In this document: positions 1-11,200 of the stretch, one piece after another | Numbering within the stretch: the first letter of the stretch is position 1 | Layout of the letters: every line of letters begins with the position of its first letter | From: UBA6489 sp942490775 | Lineage (GTDB): Bacteria; Patescibacteriota; Gracilibacteria; BD1-5; UBA6164 | NCBI GenBank assembly: GCA_942490775.1 | Contig: CALNYL010000012.1 | Location: 27,242 to 91,241 of the forward strand | DNA: 64,000 nt | Direction: 5' to 3' | Notes under the pieces: model-generated | What the model was told of the DNA's origin: nothing | What the model saw: only the letters and a program-made list of their open reading frames with translations | Databases searched by the model: none | Program-made: the position numbers and the translations under genes

Positions 1-1021
1 GTAATAGTAGGATTAGCAAATTCTGAAAGCTTTGTATTTGACTCAATGGGAATAAAAAAAGAACTTTTAGAACAAGTTATCTCCTCAAGAGAAGAAGCCA
101 AAAATATGATAGACTTTGTCGGAGATAAAATAAAAAATTTAACAGACTTACTTGATTTAGTTAAAAAAGAGTGACTAGAATGAGAGGTAGTTTTTGTTGA
201 TGTAACCGCAGGAAAAGAAAAACTTTTAGAATTTCACAAAGCTCTGATTTCAGATACACAAAACTATTTAGTAACAGCAAATAAAAATCCCATATCACTA
301 TTTAGTATGGAAGATTTTAACTATTTAACATCTTATGATGGTAGATATGATACAAATACTACAGTTATGTGATGAGCTGGAGTTTTAAACTTTGTAAATG
401 AAAGGGCTGATAAAATAGTAGATAATGTAAAAAAAATAGAATGAATGTTTTCATGAACTCTATGATACATATTATCAACTCTAGAATTATGAGAAAAAAC
501 TTTTTCTGAAATAGTAACAGAAGCTAAAGAAAAAGGTTATACCGAACCAAATCCTTGGGATGATTTAAATGGTCTAGATGTAGCTAGAAAACTTATAATA
601 TTAGCAAGATATTCAAAGAAAAATGTAGAAGTAAAAGATATAGACATAAAACCTCTTATAGATGAAAAGTATGCAAAATATGAGTGAGATGATTTTTTGG
701 AAGCTATAAAAGCAGAAGATGTTTTATTTACAAGTGAAATGCAAAAAGCAAAGAAAAAAATGAGAAGTTTTGAGATATGTATGAGAAATGTTTTGTGAAG
801 GAGATAAAGTAAAATTAACAGTTGGATTAAAAAGTGTTCCTAAAAATTCTGATTTATGAACTTTGGGAGGAACTTCAAATATAGCTGTTGTTGAAACTGA
901 TATACTTGAAGAACCATTGCCTCATGTTATAAAGTCAAGATGAGCTTGATTGGGAGTAACAGCTTGAGCTGTAAGAGCTTGAATAGCTAAAATGTTGCCG
1001 AGTTATTTGAAGACTAGGTAG
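1..1021 (+). CDS. hom: Homoserine dehydrogenase, 5' partial, one frameshift
   Basis: Reduces aspartate semialdehyde to homoserine with NAD(P)H, in threonine and methionine synthesis. The start and most of the NAD-binding domain lie left of the window. The visible part has the catalytic-domain motif GTLGYILS and the family signature AKEKGYTEPNPWDDLNGLD (about nt 523-580), with TGA in conserved Gly positions. The first frame meets TAA near 806. The family C-terminus (LRYVGEMF, VGLKSVP, then a glycine- and alanine-rich end) continues one frame over and stops at TAG 1019-1021. The shift maps to or just after the A7 run at 754-760. It may be a sequencing indel or a real mutation. Family identity is secure; function depends on the frameshift. 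Confidence 0.85.
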
Positions 1022-1077
1022 AAAAGTTTTAGGTAGTTAAAATCCAATGCCATCAACTTAAAAAAACAACATTACAG

Positions 1078-2343
1078 CTAAAACCTAATAAATCCCAGAA
1101 TACAAGCAGGAATAAAATAAACTCTATTTTTAAAATCTAGGTAATCTTTAGTAACCATAATTTTCTTATCCAGAATATCAATATAATTATTTTCAAAATT
1201 TTTAAAAATAACAGGTATTTTTACTTTGTTTCTATACTTAACTTCAAAAATATTTAATTTTTTCTCAAAGCTTTCTAGCACAAAATCTATTTCTGATTTT
1301 GAGACAGTTTGGTAAAAATAAAGTTTAGAAAATTTATCTCTATAGTTTAATTCTCTGTAAACAAAATTTTCAATAATATTTCATAAATCTATCTCGTTTC
1401 TTAGAGATAGATTTTTTCATAAAATATAGTTTAGAATACCACAGTCCTCACAAAATACCTTTGGCATTTTTGTGAGCTCTTTTCTGATATTTGAAAAATA
1501 TGGAGGAGTGTAGTTAAAAATAAAGGTTCATTTTAATATATCTAAATATTTATCTAAAGTAATTCTTGAAAGTCATATAGTATTTGAAACTTCATTTTTA
1601 TTTAGCAAATTTCAAACTTGTGATGATAATATCTTTACTAGGTTATTAAAAGCACTTACATTTTCAACTTTTAGAAAATCTATAACATCTTTTTCTATAT
1701 AGTTTTTAAATATGGAGTTTAAAATTTCTAATTTTTCATTTTCAGTTCTTGTTGTTATTACTTCTGGGTATCATCAGAAGGCTAGATATTCAAAAAAATA
1801 TCTTTCTATTTCATTTTGGTATATTTTGTAAAATTGTGAAATTTCATGAAAGTTATCAAAACTAAATTCTATCTGTTTCTCAAACTTAAAATTTAAAAAT
1901 TCTGTGTAGTTTATTCTATCTATATAAAACTCTATATTTCTTCCCGTTAAGAACTCAGTGTTTTTTGTTATTTCTAGACTGGAAGAACCTGAAACTATTA
2001 TTTGTAATTTTTCTTTGTATTTATCAAATATATTTTTTAGAAACAGTCCAGCATTTTCTATATATTGGAACTCGTCTATAAATAGGTAGATTTTTTCGTT
2101 TTGTTTTTCTAAATCAAGCTTGAACTTTATGTGATATATTAAGTTTTCAGGGGTTTTTATTATATTTTCATTACTTATATCATCTGCATAAATTATCATA
2201 GTCTTTTTACCTTTTTCATCCAGTCTTTTTTTTAGGGTTTTGATTAGTGTGGTTTTTCCAACTTGTCTAGCTCATTTTAAAATTATTATTTTTTCTTTTC
2301 ATAGCCAAGATTCTATACTTTTGAATTGTTGTCTTTTAATCAT
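1078..2343 (-). CDS. AAA+ ATPase with DUF4143 C-terminal domain
   Basis: A 421-residue P-loop ATPase of the AAA_14/DUF4143 type, a very common but poorly understood family. Walker A GARQVGKT lies near residues 24-31 and its first glycine is TGA. Walker B YLFIDEFQY is near residue 86, followed by sensor-like VSGSSS. The C-terminal part ends with the FEVKYRN motif typical of the DUF4143 nuclease-like end. The ATG at 2341-2343 begins MIKRQQF, as family members do. It is transcribed away from two tandem inverted repeats (2391-2453) that could control it. A homologue lies at 38122-39309. The cellular role is unknown. Confidence 0.85.
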
Positions 2344-2390
2344 AATTTATAATTGCTAATATACTTAATTTTACATAAGTATATTATATA

Positions 2391-2453
2391 TTATACAAAA
2401 ATCAAGTATTTTTGTATAATTAACTATACAAAAATCCAGCTATTTTGTATAGT
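2391..2453. promoter_or_regulatory. Two tandem inverted repeats with TATACAAAAAT half-sites
   Basis: The first repeat (2391-2419) is perfect: 12-bp arms TTATACAAAAAT and ATTTTTGTATAA around a 5-nt loop. The second (2423-2453) has ACTATACAAAA-type arms with one extra A. Together they give four TATACAAAA half-sites, more like a dimer-binding operator than a simple terminator. They lie between the 3' end of the VirB4-like gene and the start of the ATPase gene, so they could serve either. There is no clear U-run on the reverse strand. Confidence 0.5.
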
Positions 2454-2542
2454 AGCCTTTTTAAAAGTTGCTTTTATTAAGGTGATTTTTTAGGAAAAGA
2501 TTCTTAATCAAGTTCAGAATGCCAAGCTTGTAACATGGGGAA

Positions 2543-4432
2543 TTACCTATTAGGATTAGTATCAATAATTTGCTCCTCATAAAAACTAGCAACAATCTGA
2601 ATTCAAACATGCTCTGAACCAGCAAAAAATAATCACTGCCCAACACTAGCATTTAATAGTATATAACTTTCTTGCTCAGTCAGTTTAAATATATCCTTAA
2701 GCACATCTATCGAAGCCGTAGATTGCTTAAGTAGTAGCTGAATAGAAGAGTTCGTTATAATTGGTTTTCAATAAGCACTAGACATAAAGTCTCATACATC
2801 TTGAGTTATAGTAGTTACTCATAAGTTATATTTTCTGGCTCTTTTTACAAGTCAGAATAAAAACCTAGCAGTATCCTCATATTGCATAATATTCCATGCT
2901 TCATCTATAACAAGCATTCTCTTTTTATTAGAACTCCTTACTTTATTCCATACATGATTTAGTATTACATACATTATCGTAGGTCTAAGTATATCATCCA
3001 AATCTCTAACTGAGTAAACCTGTAGTCACTCTTTTAAATCAACATTTGTTCTCTGAGAAAATATTCATCCAAATATTCAGGTTGTATATTTCTCTAGCCT
3101 TTTTACTAATGAACCTCATCAGTCCATTGTTTCTAACACATCTTGCAGATCCTTCATTATTGGTACTTCTTTTCAGATAATACTATCATCTTCAAAAGTT
3201 ATTCATTTTAGGCTGTAGGTTGTTGTTATCGCCTTTTCCATAATTGATTCCTCTTCTGGATTCATTTTTCCTATCATTAGATTCATCAATCATATCAAAT
3301 TTATGATACCTGTTCTAAGTAAGTCTCAAGGACTTTCTTCTCTATCTTTTAGTGCTAGAGGTAAATCAAAAGGATTTATTCTTTCTTTTGAGTTTAAATT
3401 TACATCAAGATAGCTTCATCATACAGTCTCCACCAGTGGTTTATATTCGTTTTCTGGATCTATTACTATTACATCTGTTCATAACATAAGACTTCTTAGT
3501 ATTTCAAGCTTAACAGCAAATGATTTTCAAGAACCTGATTTTGCAAATACTACCATATTAGCATTTTCTGCTATAAATCTATCATATAATATTAGTGAAT
3601 TATTATGTGTATTTATTCAGTAAAGTATACCATCATCATGACTTAGACTAGACGAAGAAAATGGAAAAGTTGTAGATAATCATCCTGTAGATATATTTCT
3701 ATATATTCATAATTCATCTTTTGCAAATGGTCAAGTTGAAACAAAACCTTGTTCTGGTCTCAAGAAACATTTTTTTTGTAATACATTTCTTCAAGATAAT
3801 ATTGTCTCAATATCTTTTCATATTTTATCAAGTTTATCTTCAGTTCTAGCATAAATTGTTATATATAGTCAAAAGTGAAAATACTTTTCCTGTCATCTTA
3901 CTAGTTTATTTCTAAGCTCTTCTACATCTTGAATTTGAGCCTCTATTGCTGGATCATTTACTAATCACTTATCTGCATTTATACTCCTTTCTGAACCTAG
4001 TTGAGTTAATCTTTTTTTTAAATATTTTTGTATAAAAGCAGAATCTATTGGATATATAAATAAACTCATATCAAACTTAACATCCCAGTTTATTACTGGA
4101 GAAAGCCAGTTTCATTCTAAAAAGTTTGGATAAGCATAAACAAAAAATGTTTTTACATATGTGTCATTAACTCTTATTTTATCATTGTAAACTTTGAAAA
4201 ATTCTGGAGATATAACATCTTTTACATAAGCTAAGGCACTTTTGTAGTCCTTTTCCATTTCTAACATTTTTTTTGTTTCCTCTTTATCTTCTTTTTGGGG
4301 TTTAATATATTGTTTTCTATTATTAGTGTTTTGGGCTTGATTTTTTAGTCAATCAGAATATTTTGTAATATCTCAAGAATATCTTCTTTTGACTAACTCT
4401 ATTAATTTTTCTTGATCTTTTTTATTTTCCAC
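2543..4432 (-). CDS. VirB4/TraC-like type IV secretion ATPase
   Basis: A 629-residue ATPase that would energise a type IV secretion or conjugation-like pilus from the cytoplasmic face of the membrane. Walker A GSGKS is near residue 300 with its second glycine as TGA, and Walker B MLVIDEAW is near residue 506. The following ITQDVGDFM and SSIQLLLKQS stretches are typical of VirB4/TraC. The N-terminal 150 residues are a variable charged lead. The start is taken as GTG at 4430-4432, the first start after an upstream in-frame TAA; the first ATG is about 52 codons in. A VirB2-like pilin gene lies 1.8 kb away, which supports a secretion or pilus role. Confidence 0.85.
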
Positions 4433-4613
4433 AGATAAATAACTTAGTATTAAAACTTACGTTTTATTTTATACTACTATCTTGATTTGTAAAGTATAGT
4501 TTATTTTTAAGCTTTACAGTAAGGAATTTATTTGTTTAAATTAATATTTTTAAAAAAAACGGTAAAGACAAATTGCTATATTTCTCTACTAAATACGAGT
4601 TAGGAAGTATTTT

Positions 4614-5837
4614 CTACCAACTCCATTCTGTAATCAATTCATCTGGCATTTCTTCTTCATAATCAAGAGATTCATCATAATCATCTGGTTTGTAAGCAAT
4701 TACTGCAATAGTTATGTCATCAAGTTGAACATGTTTGTATCACATAAACTGTGATAATTCAGATGATATACTTCTAAATACTGATTTTGCACTTTTATAA
4801 TCTTTTCAATTCATATTAGGAGCCTTTTGTATACTCTCTACTAATCTAGACTCTCCAAACATTAGTTCATCTCAATCTTTTGTTGGTTTGTTTATAGCTT
4901 CTGTTATTCAATCACTATAAAGAACTGCTATATCATTCTCTTCAAATTTTATTTCCTTTTCCTTCAAAATTTTATGTATATTTCAAACCATTCATATAGC
5001 CATTCATCCAGATTTTATTTTGTAACATTTCTTTTCTTTATGCTTGTATACTATCAAATATTCGTGTCATGCTCAAGTAAAGAAAAACCTTTTTTCCTTT
5101 TCATTCCACCTTACCAATAATAGAGTCATAAGTAAGTTAGCCTTTATTCTGGGTTTTATTATTTCATTTGTATGACCTAGTATCTCATTTCATTTTTCAA
5201 ATACCTTCGAGAATCAGCTTATAAGAGCATTTGTCATCATCATTATAAATCAAGCTCAAACACCATGCCCTGTGGCATCTCATACATATATGTAATAATT
5301 ATCTTCATGTTGTATTATATCATAACTATCTCAACCTATCTCTGCAGCAGGCTTTGATTTTGCTACTACATATAGACTAGGAACTTTTATTTTTTTTCTT
5401 GTAAATAACTTTTCTTGTATTTCTTGTCATATATCAACTTCTGATTTTATTTGTTTTCAGTGCATAAACTCATCTTTTATACTTTGCAATGTATTTAATG
5501 TTTTACCAAAAAATGTTAAAACATAGTCTATATTTTTATTTATACTTTTAGGTAACTTTATATCTTCATCCTTTGCTCAGTATAAAAATTTTTTTATTGC
5601 CAACTCTAGCTTTATAATAGGAGTTTCATATACTATTTTTATTAATATCAATATCAAAATAGATTCAAGAAGCATTATAATGGTTAATGAAATATATCCA
5701 GTGTATTGACCTAAGGTTTCTCTATAATCATAAAGAAAATCAAGACTATTTGACTCACTAAATAATTTTAGTAAATAAACATTTGATAGTATAATACTAA
5801 CTATAAATAGTTTTATAATAAATGAAAGTATACTCAT
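4614..5837 (-). CDS. Membrane-anchored SpoIIE/RsbU-type PP2C phosphatase
   Basis: A 407-residue protein with two N-terminal membrane helices (about residues 5-25 and 50-70), a short linker and a PPM/SpoIIE serine phosphatase domain. Metal-binding motifs are clear: EIGGDSYD, YVGDATGHGVGAGF, VLYSDGITEA and a late DDITIAVIAY. Such enzymes usually dephosphorylate anti-anti-sigma or STAS proteins; no partner gene is visible here. The first domain glycines are TGA-coded. It lies between the VirB4-like gene and the pilin, on the same strand as VirB4 but 181 bases upstream of it. Confidence 0.85.
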
Positions 5838-6166
5838 GTTTTTTCTTAAAAATTTAATTTTTTCCTCACATATTTAGCATATCTCTTTTATTTTAGCATA
5901 ATAATATTATTTTTACAAAAAATATTGGCTCTATTCTTCCCAGAGTGAAAAACAAGGTAGTAAATTTACTAAATTTTTAGGTCCTTCAAACAAAAACGAG
6001 TAGCCAGTTTTTTTGATATATCGTTCTTTTGTTCTAAAACCATGAGAAAATCTTTTTCTACCTTGCAAAGATTATTAATTCCTTTTTTTTTTGTCTTAGG
6101 TATGCATAAATATTAGTTCTTTTTCTCTAGTATTTTTCACGGTACATAGAATAGAGCCTCAAATAT
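5838..6166. other. AT-rich intergenic stretch without a gene
   Basis: This separates the divergent phosphatase and pilin genes. I see no open frame with recognisable content on either strand under the TGA=Gly code, and no RNA gene. It presumably carries the phosphatase promoter. Confidence 0.5.
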
Positions 6167-6195
6167 TTGCCTTATAAAAAAATATATATTATAAT
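6167..6195 (+). promoter_or_regulatory. Sigma-70-like promoter of the pilin gene
   Basis: TTGCCT at 6167-6172 and TATAAT at 6190-6195 are separated by 17 bases. The perfect -10 lies 33 bases before the pilin ATG, giving a short leader without a clear Shine-Dalgarno sequence. Confidence 0.6.
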
Positions 6196-6228
6196 GATAT
6201 TGTTTAATTAATAATTTATTTATATATT

Positions 6229-6594
6229 ATGAAAAAAGCAATAAAGAGATCTATTTATGGTTTAGTCGCTTGAGTTACTCTTGCCCAAACAGCTATAACT
6301 AGAGCTGACATTGATACATGAATGGGGAATATTAATTCTAATGTAGTATGAACAGATGCTCCTTTAGACCAAGCAATTCAATCATTAATGGTTACTTCTA
6401 TGAAGTATTTATCTGTATTAGCTGTGCTTTATGGTTTATGGTGAGGTTTCCATATATTAACTGCAGCATGAGATGAAGATAAGGTAAAAAAATGAAAAAC
6501 TATAATTGTCCACACTGTTATATGATTAGTTGTTATATGGTTAGTAGGCTCTATTGTAAGATGGGTAGTAGGCTCATTACTATGAGGTTCTTAA
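6229..6594 (+). CDS. VirB2/TrbC-like pilin or pore protein
   Basis: A 121-residue small membrane protein. An N-terminal signal-like segment (MKKAIKRSIYGLVAGVTLAQ) ends near ITRADID. Two membrane helices follow, around residues 57-75 (YLSVLAVLYGLWGGFHIL) and 92-115. The short basic loop between them (DEDKVKKGK) is the layout of VirB2/TrbC pilins and the pilin-like proteins linked to VirB4 in CPR bacteria. Many glycines are TGA. It has its own promoter and a strong terminator, which fits a highly expressed structural subunit. The family call rests on topology and context, not on a diagnostic motif. Confidence 0.7.
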
Positions 6595-6608
6595 GAAAAT
6601 ATTTATAA

Positions 6609-6642
6609 AAAACTCTCTAAATAAATTTAGAGAGTTTTTTTT
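6609..6642 (+). terminator. Rho-independent terminator after the pilin gene
   Basis: Stem AAACTCTCTAAA / TTTAGAGAGTTT with a short loop, followed by a run of eight T. It begins 15 bases after the stop codon. Confidence 0.85.
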
Positions 6643-6657
6643 GAAGCTAAAAATCGT

Positions 6658-6690
6658 AAAAAAATAATACCTAGTAAGCTGGGCATTATT
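6658..6690 (-). terminator. Terminator of the reverse small membrane gene
   Basis: On the reverse strand AATAATGCC pairs with GGTATTATT (one G-U pair), followed by a U-run given by the A-run at 6658-6664. Confidence 0.65.
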
Positions 6691-6708
6691 TTTTTTATGT
6701 TCTGGTTT

Positions 6709-6933
6709 TTAGAAATCAAAATTATCTTCATCATCATCAAAATTTGTTTTTACCATATTTCACCTAACTCAGTAACCAATGATAAATCAAACACCTATAC
6801 ATACAACACCTAACATCCGAGCTTTAGAATCCCGAACAAAAACCTTTGCAGGTGAATAAGTTACTATATTTTCAATAACTAATACACTAGAAAATAAAAT
6901 TCCTAATAGAATTAAGATTGTATTATGAGACAT
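6709..6933 (-). CDS. Small two-helix membrane protein, unknown
   Basis: A 74-residue protein, MSHNTILILLGILFSS onward. It has one helix at residues 4-24 and a second near 40-55 (VVCIGVGFIIGYGV, glycines as TGA). The acidic tail ends FDDDEDNFDF. I do not recognise the family. It converges on the pilin gene with back-to-back terminators between them, so it is a separate unit. A link to the secretion apparatus is only positional. Confidence 0.65.
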
Positions 6934-7096
6934 AATTTCATTTTTATTTTATAAGAAAGTTTATTAAACTTAACTATATTATATTATATCATAAACAAAA
7001 AAACAAATATTTACCATAATTAACAAGATTTTATCTTTACAAACTTAGTAAAGTATATAAACTTTAGAAATATTTTTTATTTTTAAATTAATAAAG

Positions 7097-8164
7097 ATGC
7101 AAGAAGAGTTTGAAAAATATGGATTTAACTTTAAAAAAGCAGATAATGAAAATATTATTATAAAAGCCTATACCTCAAGAATAGATACAATATTTGGAAT
7201 AACTTATGTTATTATCCCTACTAACCACAAAAAACTTGAAAACCTTATAACACCAGACCAAAAAGAAGTTTGTAAAAAATATATAGAAAGCTCAATAAAA
7301 AAAATAAATCAAGAAACAATAACAGAGTGAAAAGAAAAGAACTGAGTATTTACTTGAAGCTATGTAATAAATCCCTTTAATGTAGAAAAGCTCCCATTAT
7401 GGATTTCCGATTATGTCCTCTGAGACTATTGAATATTAGCAGTTGCAGGAATTCCAGCTCACAATGAAAGAGACTTTGAATTTGCTAAAAAATATGGTTT
7501 AGAAATTAAGCAAGTTATAGCTCCATTTTTTTTAGATGAAAAGGATAAAACAAGAGAAGATAAAAAAATTGTTAGAAGAAATAATATTTTAGCTATATTA
7601 TTAGATAAAAGAAATGATAAAGTTTTCGTTTTAGACTGGTGAAAATGGGAATGGAAAAGTTTTGTAATCTGATGAGTTAAAAATTGAGAAACTAACGAAG
7701 AGGCTGTTCTAAGAGAGATAAAAGAAGAAACTTGATATCAAAAGATCAAAGTAGTAAAACAAATTTGATGAGAACATCATACTAGCTTTTTTGCTAAACA
7801 TAAAGACATAAATAGATATTGAATCATAAACAGCTATTTAGTAGAATTAGAAGATGATTCCTATATTGAGCCATCTCCAGAAGAAACCAAAAACCATAAA
7901 TGATTTTGGATAAATGAAAATGAGGTTTCAGATTTTATAAACCTAGATAACCATAAAATGTCTTGGGATATTTATAAAAATTGAGAAAAAGCATTTACTG
8001 GAAATTGAGTTTTAGTTAATTCCTGAGAATTCAGTGATTTATCCAGTGAAGATGCTAAAATAAAGCTATTAAAATATGCAGAAGAAAATAACTTTTTAGT
8101 AGCCCCGTATGGAAATAGTAAAGACAGCTTGTCAATAAAAGGCTTTAGCCCTTTGAAAACTTAA
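7097..8164 (+). CDS. Free-standing LeuRS editing (CP1) domain with nested Nudix domain
   Basis: A 355-residue protein. Residues about 20-150 match the LeuRS CP1 editing domain: TSRIDTIFGITYV, GVFTGSYVINPFN and PAHNERDFEFAKKYG, about half identical to the CP1 of the LeuRS next door. A Nudix hydrolase domain then interrupts CP1, with a perfect Nudix box (G-x5-E-x7-REIKEETGY, nt about 7672-7740). CP1 resumes with VLVNSGEFSDLSSEDA. It lacks the synthetase catalytic core, so it is either a trans-editing protein or the relic of a LeuRS that had a Nudix insert. One conserved editing-site Asp is Asn here (HNERD against HDERD), which may affect hydrolysis. The last 10 residues are encoded by a dispersed repeat (8131-8155). 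It lies 64 bases upstream of leuS. Confidence 0.8.
8131..8155. repeat. Dispersed palindrome repeat (AGGGTTTTAACCCT family), in-CDS copy
   Basis: Begins GTCAATAAAAGGCTTTAGCC and continues CTTTG. It matches the copies at 40099-40123, 55843-55867 and 56172-56196, whose core is a GGGTTTTAACCC-type palindrome. Here it supplies the C-terminal codons of the CP1-Nudix gene. Confidence 0.6.
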
Positions 8165-8228
8165 TTTTATACTACTTTAGTCTAAAAAAAATTAAAATTA
8201 AAATATTACTTAATAAAAATAGTTAACT

Positions 8229-11200
8229 ATGTACAATCACAAAGAAATAGAAAAAAAATGGCAAGAGTTTTGGGAAAAAAACAAAACCTTCAAAGTAGAA
8301 AACGATTTTACTAAACCAAAATATTATACCCTAGATATGTTTCCATATCCAAGTTGAGCTTGACTACATGTATGACATCCAGAATGATACACTGCAAATG
8401 ACATAGTAGCAAGATATAAAAATGCAAAATGATTCAATGTACTTCATCCTATGTGACGGGATGCTTTTTGACTACCTGCAGAAAACTATGCCATAAAAAC
8501 ATGAACTCACCCAAGAATAACAACAGATAAGAATATAAATGTCTTTAGGGAACAAATTAAAGGACTATGATTTTCATATGATTGGGATAGAGAAATAGAC
8601 ACAACAAATCCTGATTATTACAAATGGACACAGTGGATATTTCTAAAATTATTTGAAAAAGGTCTAGCATACGAACAAGATTTACCTATAAACTACTGTC
8701 CAAGCTGTAAAACAGGTTTAGCAAATGAAGAAGTACTAAAAGACTTCTCATGTGAAAGATGTGGTGAACAAGTAGAAAAAAAGAAAATTAGACAATGGGT
8801 TTTAGCAATTACAAAATATGCAGATAGATTATTAAAAGATGTAGATAAATTAGATTGGCCAGAAAGTATAAAAGAAATGCAGAGAAATTGGATAGGAAAA
8901 TCAGAAGGTTGTGAGTTTGAGATGAAGTTGGCAAAATTAAACAAAAAAAATGAGGCTTGCATCTCCAAAGGAGTTGGACTCAATTGTCCGGCTAAAGCCT
9001 CACTTGAATCTAGTATATTCAATACAAGCATAAAAGTCAAGAAAAAAACACACTTTTTAAATAAAATAGAATGATTAATCATTAACGACTCAAAAAAAAT
9101 ATTATTCAATTCTGAGAATATATTAAAACATTTTAAATCAAAAAATACAAAAGAATTTCATTACAGAAAGAATTTATTATGAACAATATTTTATAACTTA
9201 AATAATTTAAAATTTAATAATAATGTAGGATATTTTATATTCAAGAATATGTTTATAAAGGTAGTTTTATGACAACAATCTAATTGAAACTATTTTGTAA
9301 AAACTTATTATGTTGATGATAAATTAACTAATCTTTATAATAATTCATCTTCTGAAAATCTTTCAATATCTGTTTACACAACTAGAATAGATACAATTTT
9401 TGGTGTTACATATGCTGTACTTGCTCCTGATCACAAAGATGTATACAAGTTTATAATTCCAGAACAAAAAGAAGCTTGTGAAGAGTATATAAAAAAAGCA
9501 AACTCAATGTCTGATCAAGATAGAACAGCAGACGATAAAGAAAAAACTTGAGTATTTACTTGAAGCTATGTAGTAAATCCATTCAACGGAGAAAAAGTTC
9601 CTTTATGGATTGGTGATTATGTACTATGAAACTACTGAACCTGAGCAGTTATGGCCGTACCAGCTCATGATGAAAGAGACTTTGAATTTGCAAAGAAATA
9701 TGATTTAGGGATAAAATGAGTTATAGTATCAGAAAAACTAAGAGGAATAAAACCTAAAAGATTAAATACCTTTATAGATATTAAATGAAGAGAATTTTAT
9801 CTTGCAAATGATGAAGCATTTACTGAATATTGAGTTTTAGTAAATTCTTGAGAATTCAATGACTTATCAAGTGAAGAAGCAAAGAAAAAACTAACAAAAT
9901 ATGCTGAAGAAAAATGATTCTGAGATAAAAAAGTAAACTACAAACTAAGAGACTGGCTATTCTCTAGACAAAGATATTGGGGAGAACCAATACCTTTGAT
10001 TCATTTAGAAGAGAAAAAAATAAAAAATCTCCCTCAAATAAAAGAAGGAGACTTTGAAAAAATATTCAATAAAAAAATGAGAATTGCTACTCTGAATACA
10101 GAGGGGGTTACTCCTATGGGCAACACAGCTAAATTCTCATCTACAAGTAGTATATTCGAAAGTATAGAAAAAGTCAAGAAAATTAATAAGAAAATTGTTT
10201 TAAGATGGTTTTTAAAAAACTATAAAACCAAAAAATGAAATATAATAGTAAATTGAAGATATTTAGAAGAACACTTTAAAATAAAAAGTAGAACTGAAAA
10301 AAATATAAGAAAAAGATTTTCATACACAATTTTTGAGAACCTAGATAAAGTATATTATTTCTCAGAAAATATGTGACTTATAGATATTAATTGATACTTA
10401 TGGATAATAATATTAGAAAAAACAAATAATAAAAATGAATATAATTTACTAACATACTATTTTATAAAATCAATAAATGATATTTATAAAAATGCCTATA
10501 TCAGTAAGCAAAAGGCTTGAAACTATCTATATATCTGATGAAAAGCATTTTCAAAAATCTACGAATGACTATATGGGAAAATGGTTTGTGACTACAACTT
10601 GCCACTAAAACTACCAGAAGTAGAAAACTACGAACCAGCAGGAGACTGAAATAGCCCACTAGTAAAAGTAGAAGACTTTGTAAATATAAAACTAGCCAGT
10701 AACCTATCTTGAAAAAGAGAAACAAACACCATGCCACAATGGGGATGAAGCTGTTGGTATTATCTAAGATATATGGACCCAAAAAATTCTGATAAATTAG
10801 TTGATCCAGAAGTAGAAAAATACTGGGGACAAGTAGACAGCTATGTATGATGAGCAGAACATGCAGTATTGCATTTACTTTATGCTAGATTCTGGCATAA
10901 ATTCCTATTTGATATCTGAGTAGTCTCTAACGATGAACCATTCTACAGACTTAGAAATCAAGGACTCATTCAATCATATATATATGAAAATCCAAAAGGA
11001 AAAGTTTTACACAACGATTTAGTAGAAGAAATAAAAGGAGAGTTTTATGATAAAGAAACAGGAGATAAACTTACAAGAAAAATCTGAAAAATGAGTAAAT
11101 CTCTTTGAAATGTTATAAATCCAGATGAAATAGTTAATGAATATGGAGCTGATAGTTTAAGACTTTATGAAATGTATATGGCAGAATTTAAAGACTCTGC

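Noticed and set aside
8925..10590. LeuRS inserts as inteins or homing endonucleases
   Set aside because: No Cys/Ser start, no terminal His-Asn before Cys/Ser/Thr, and no LAGLIDADG or HNH motif seen. The inserts look like retained domains.
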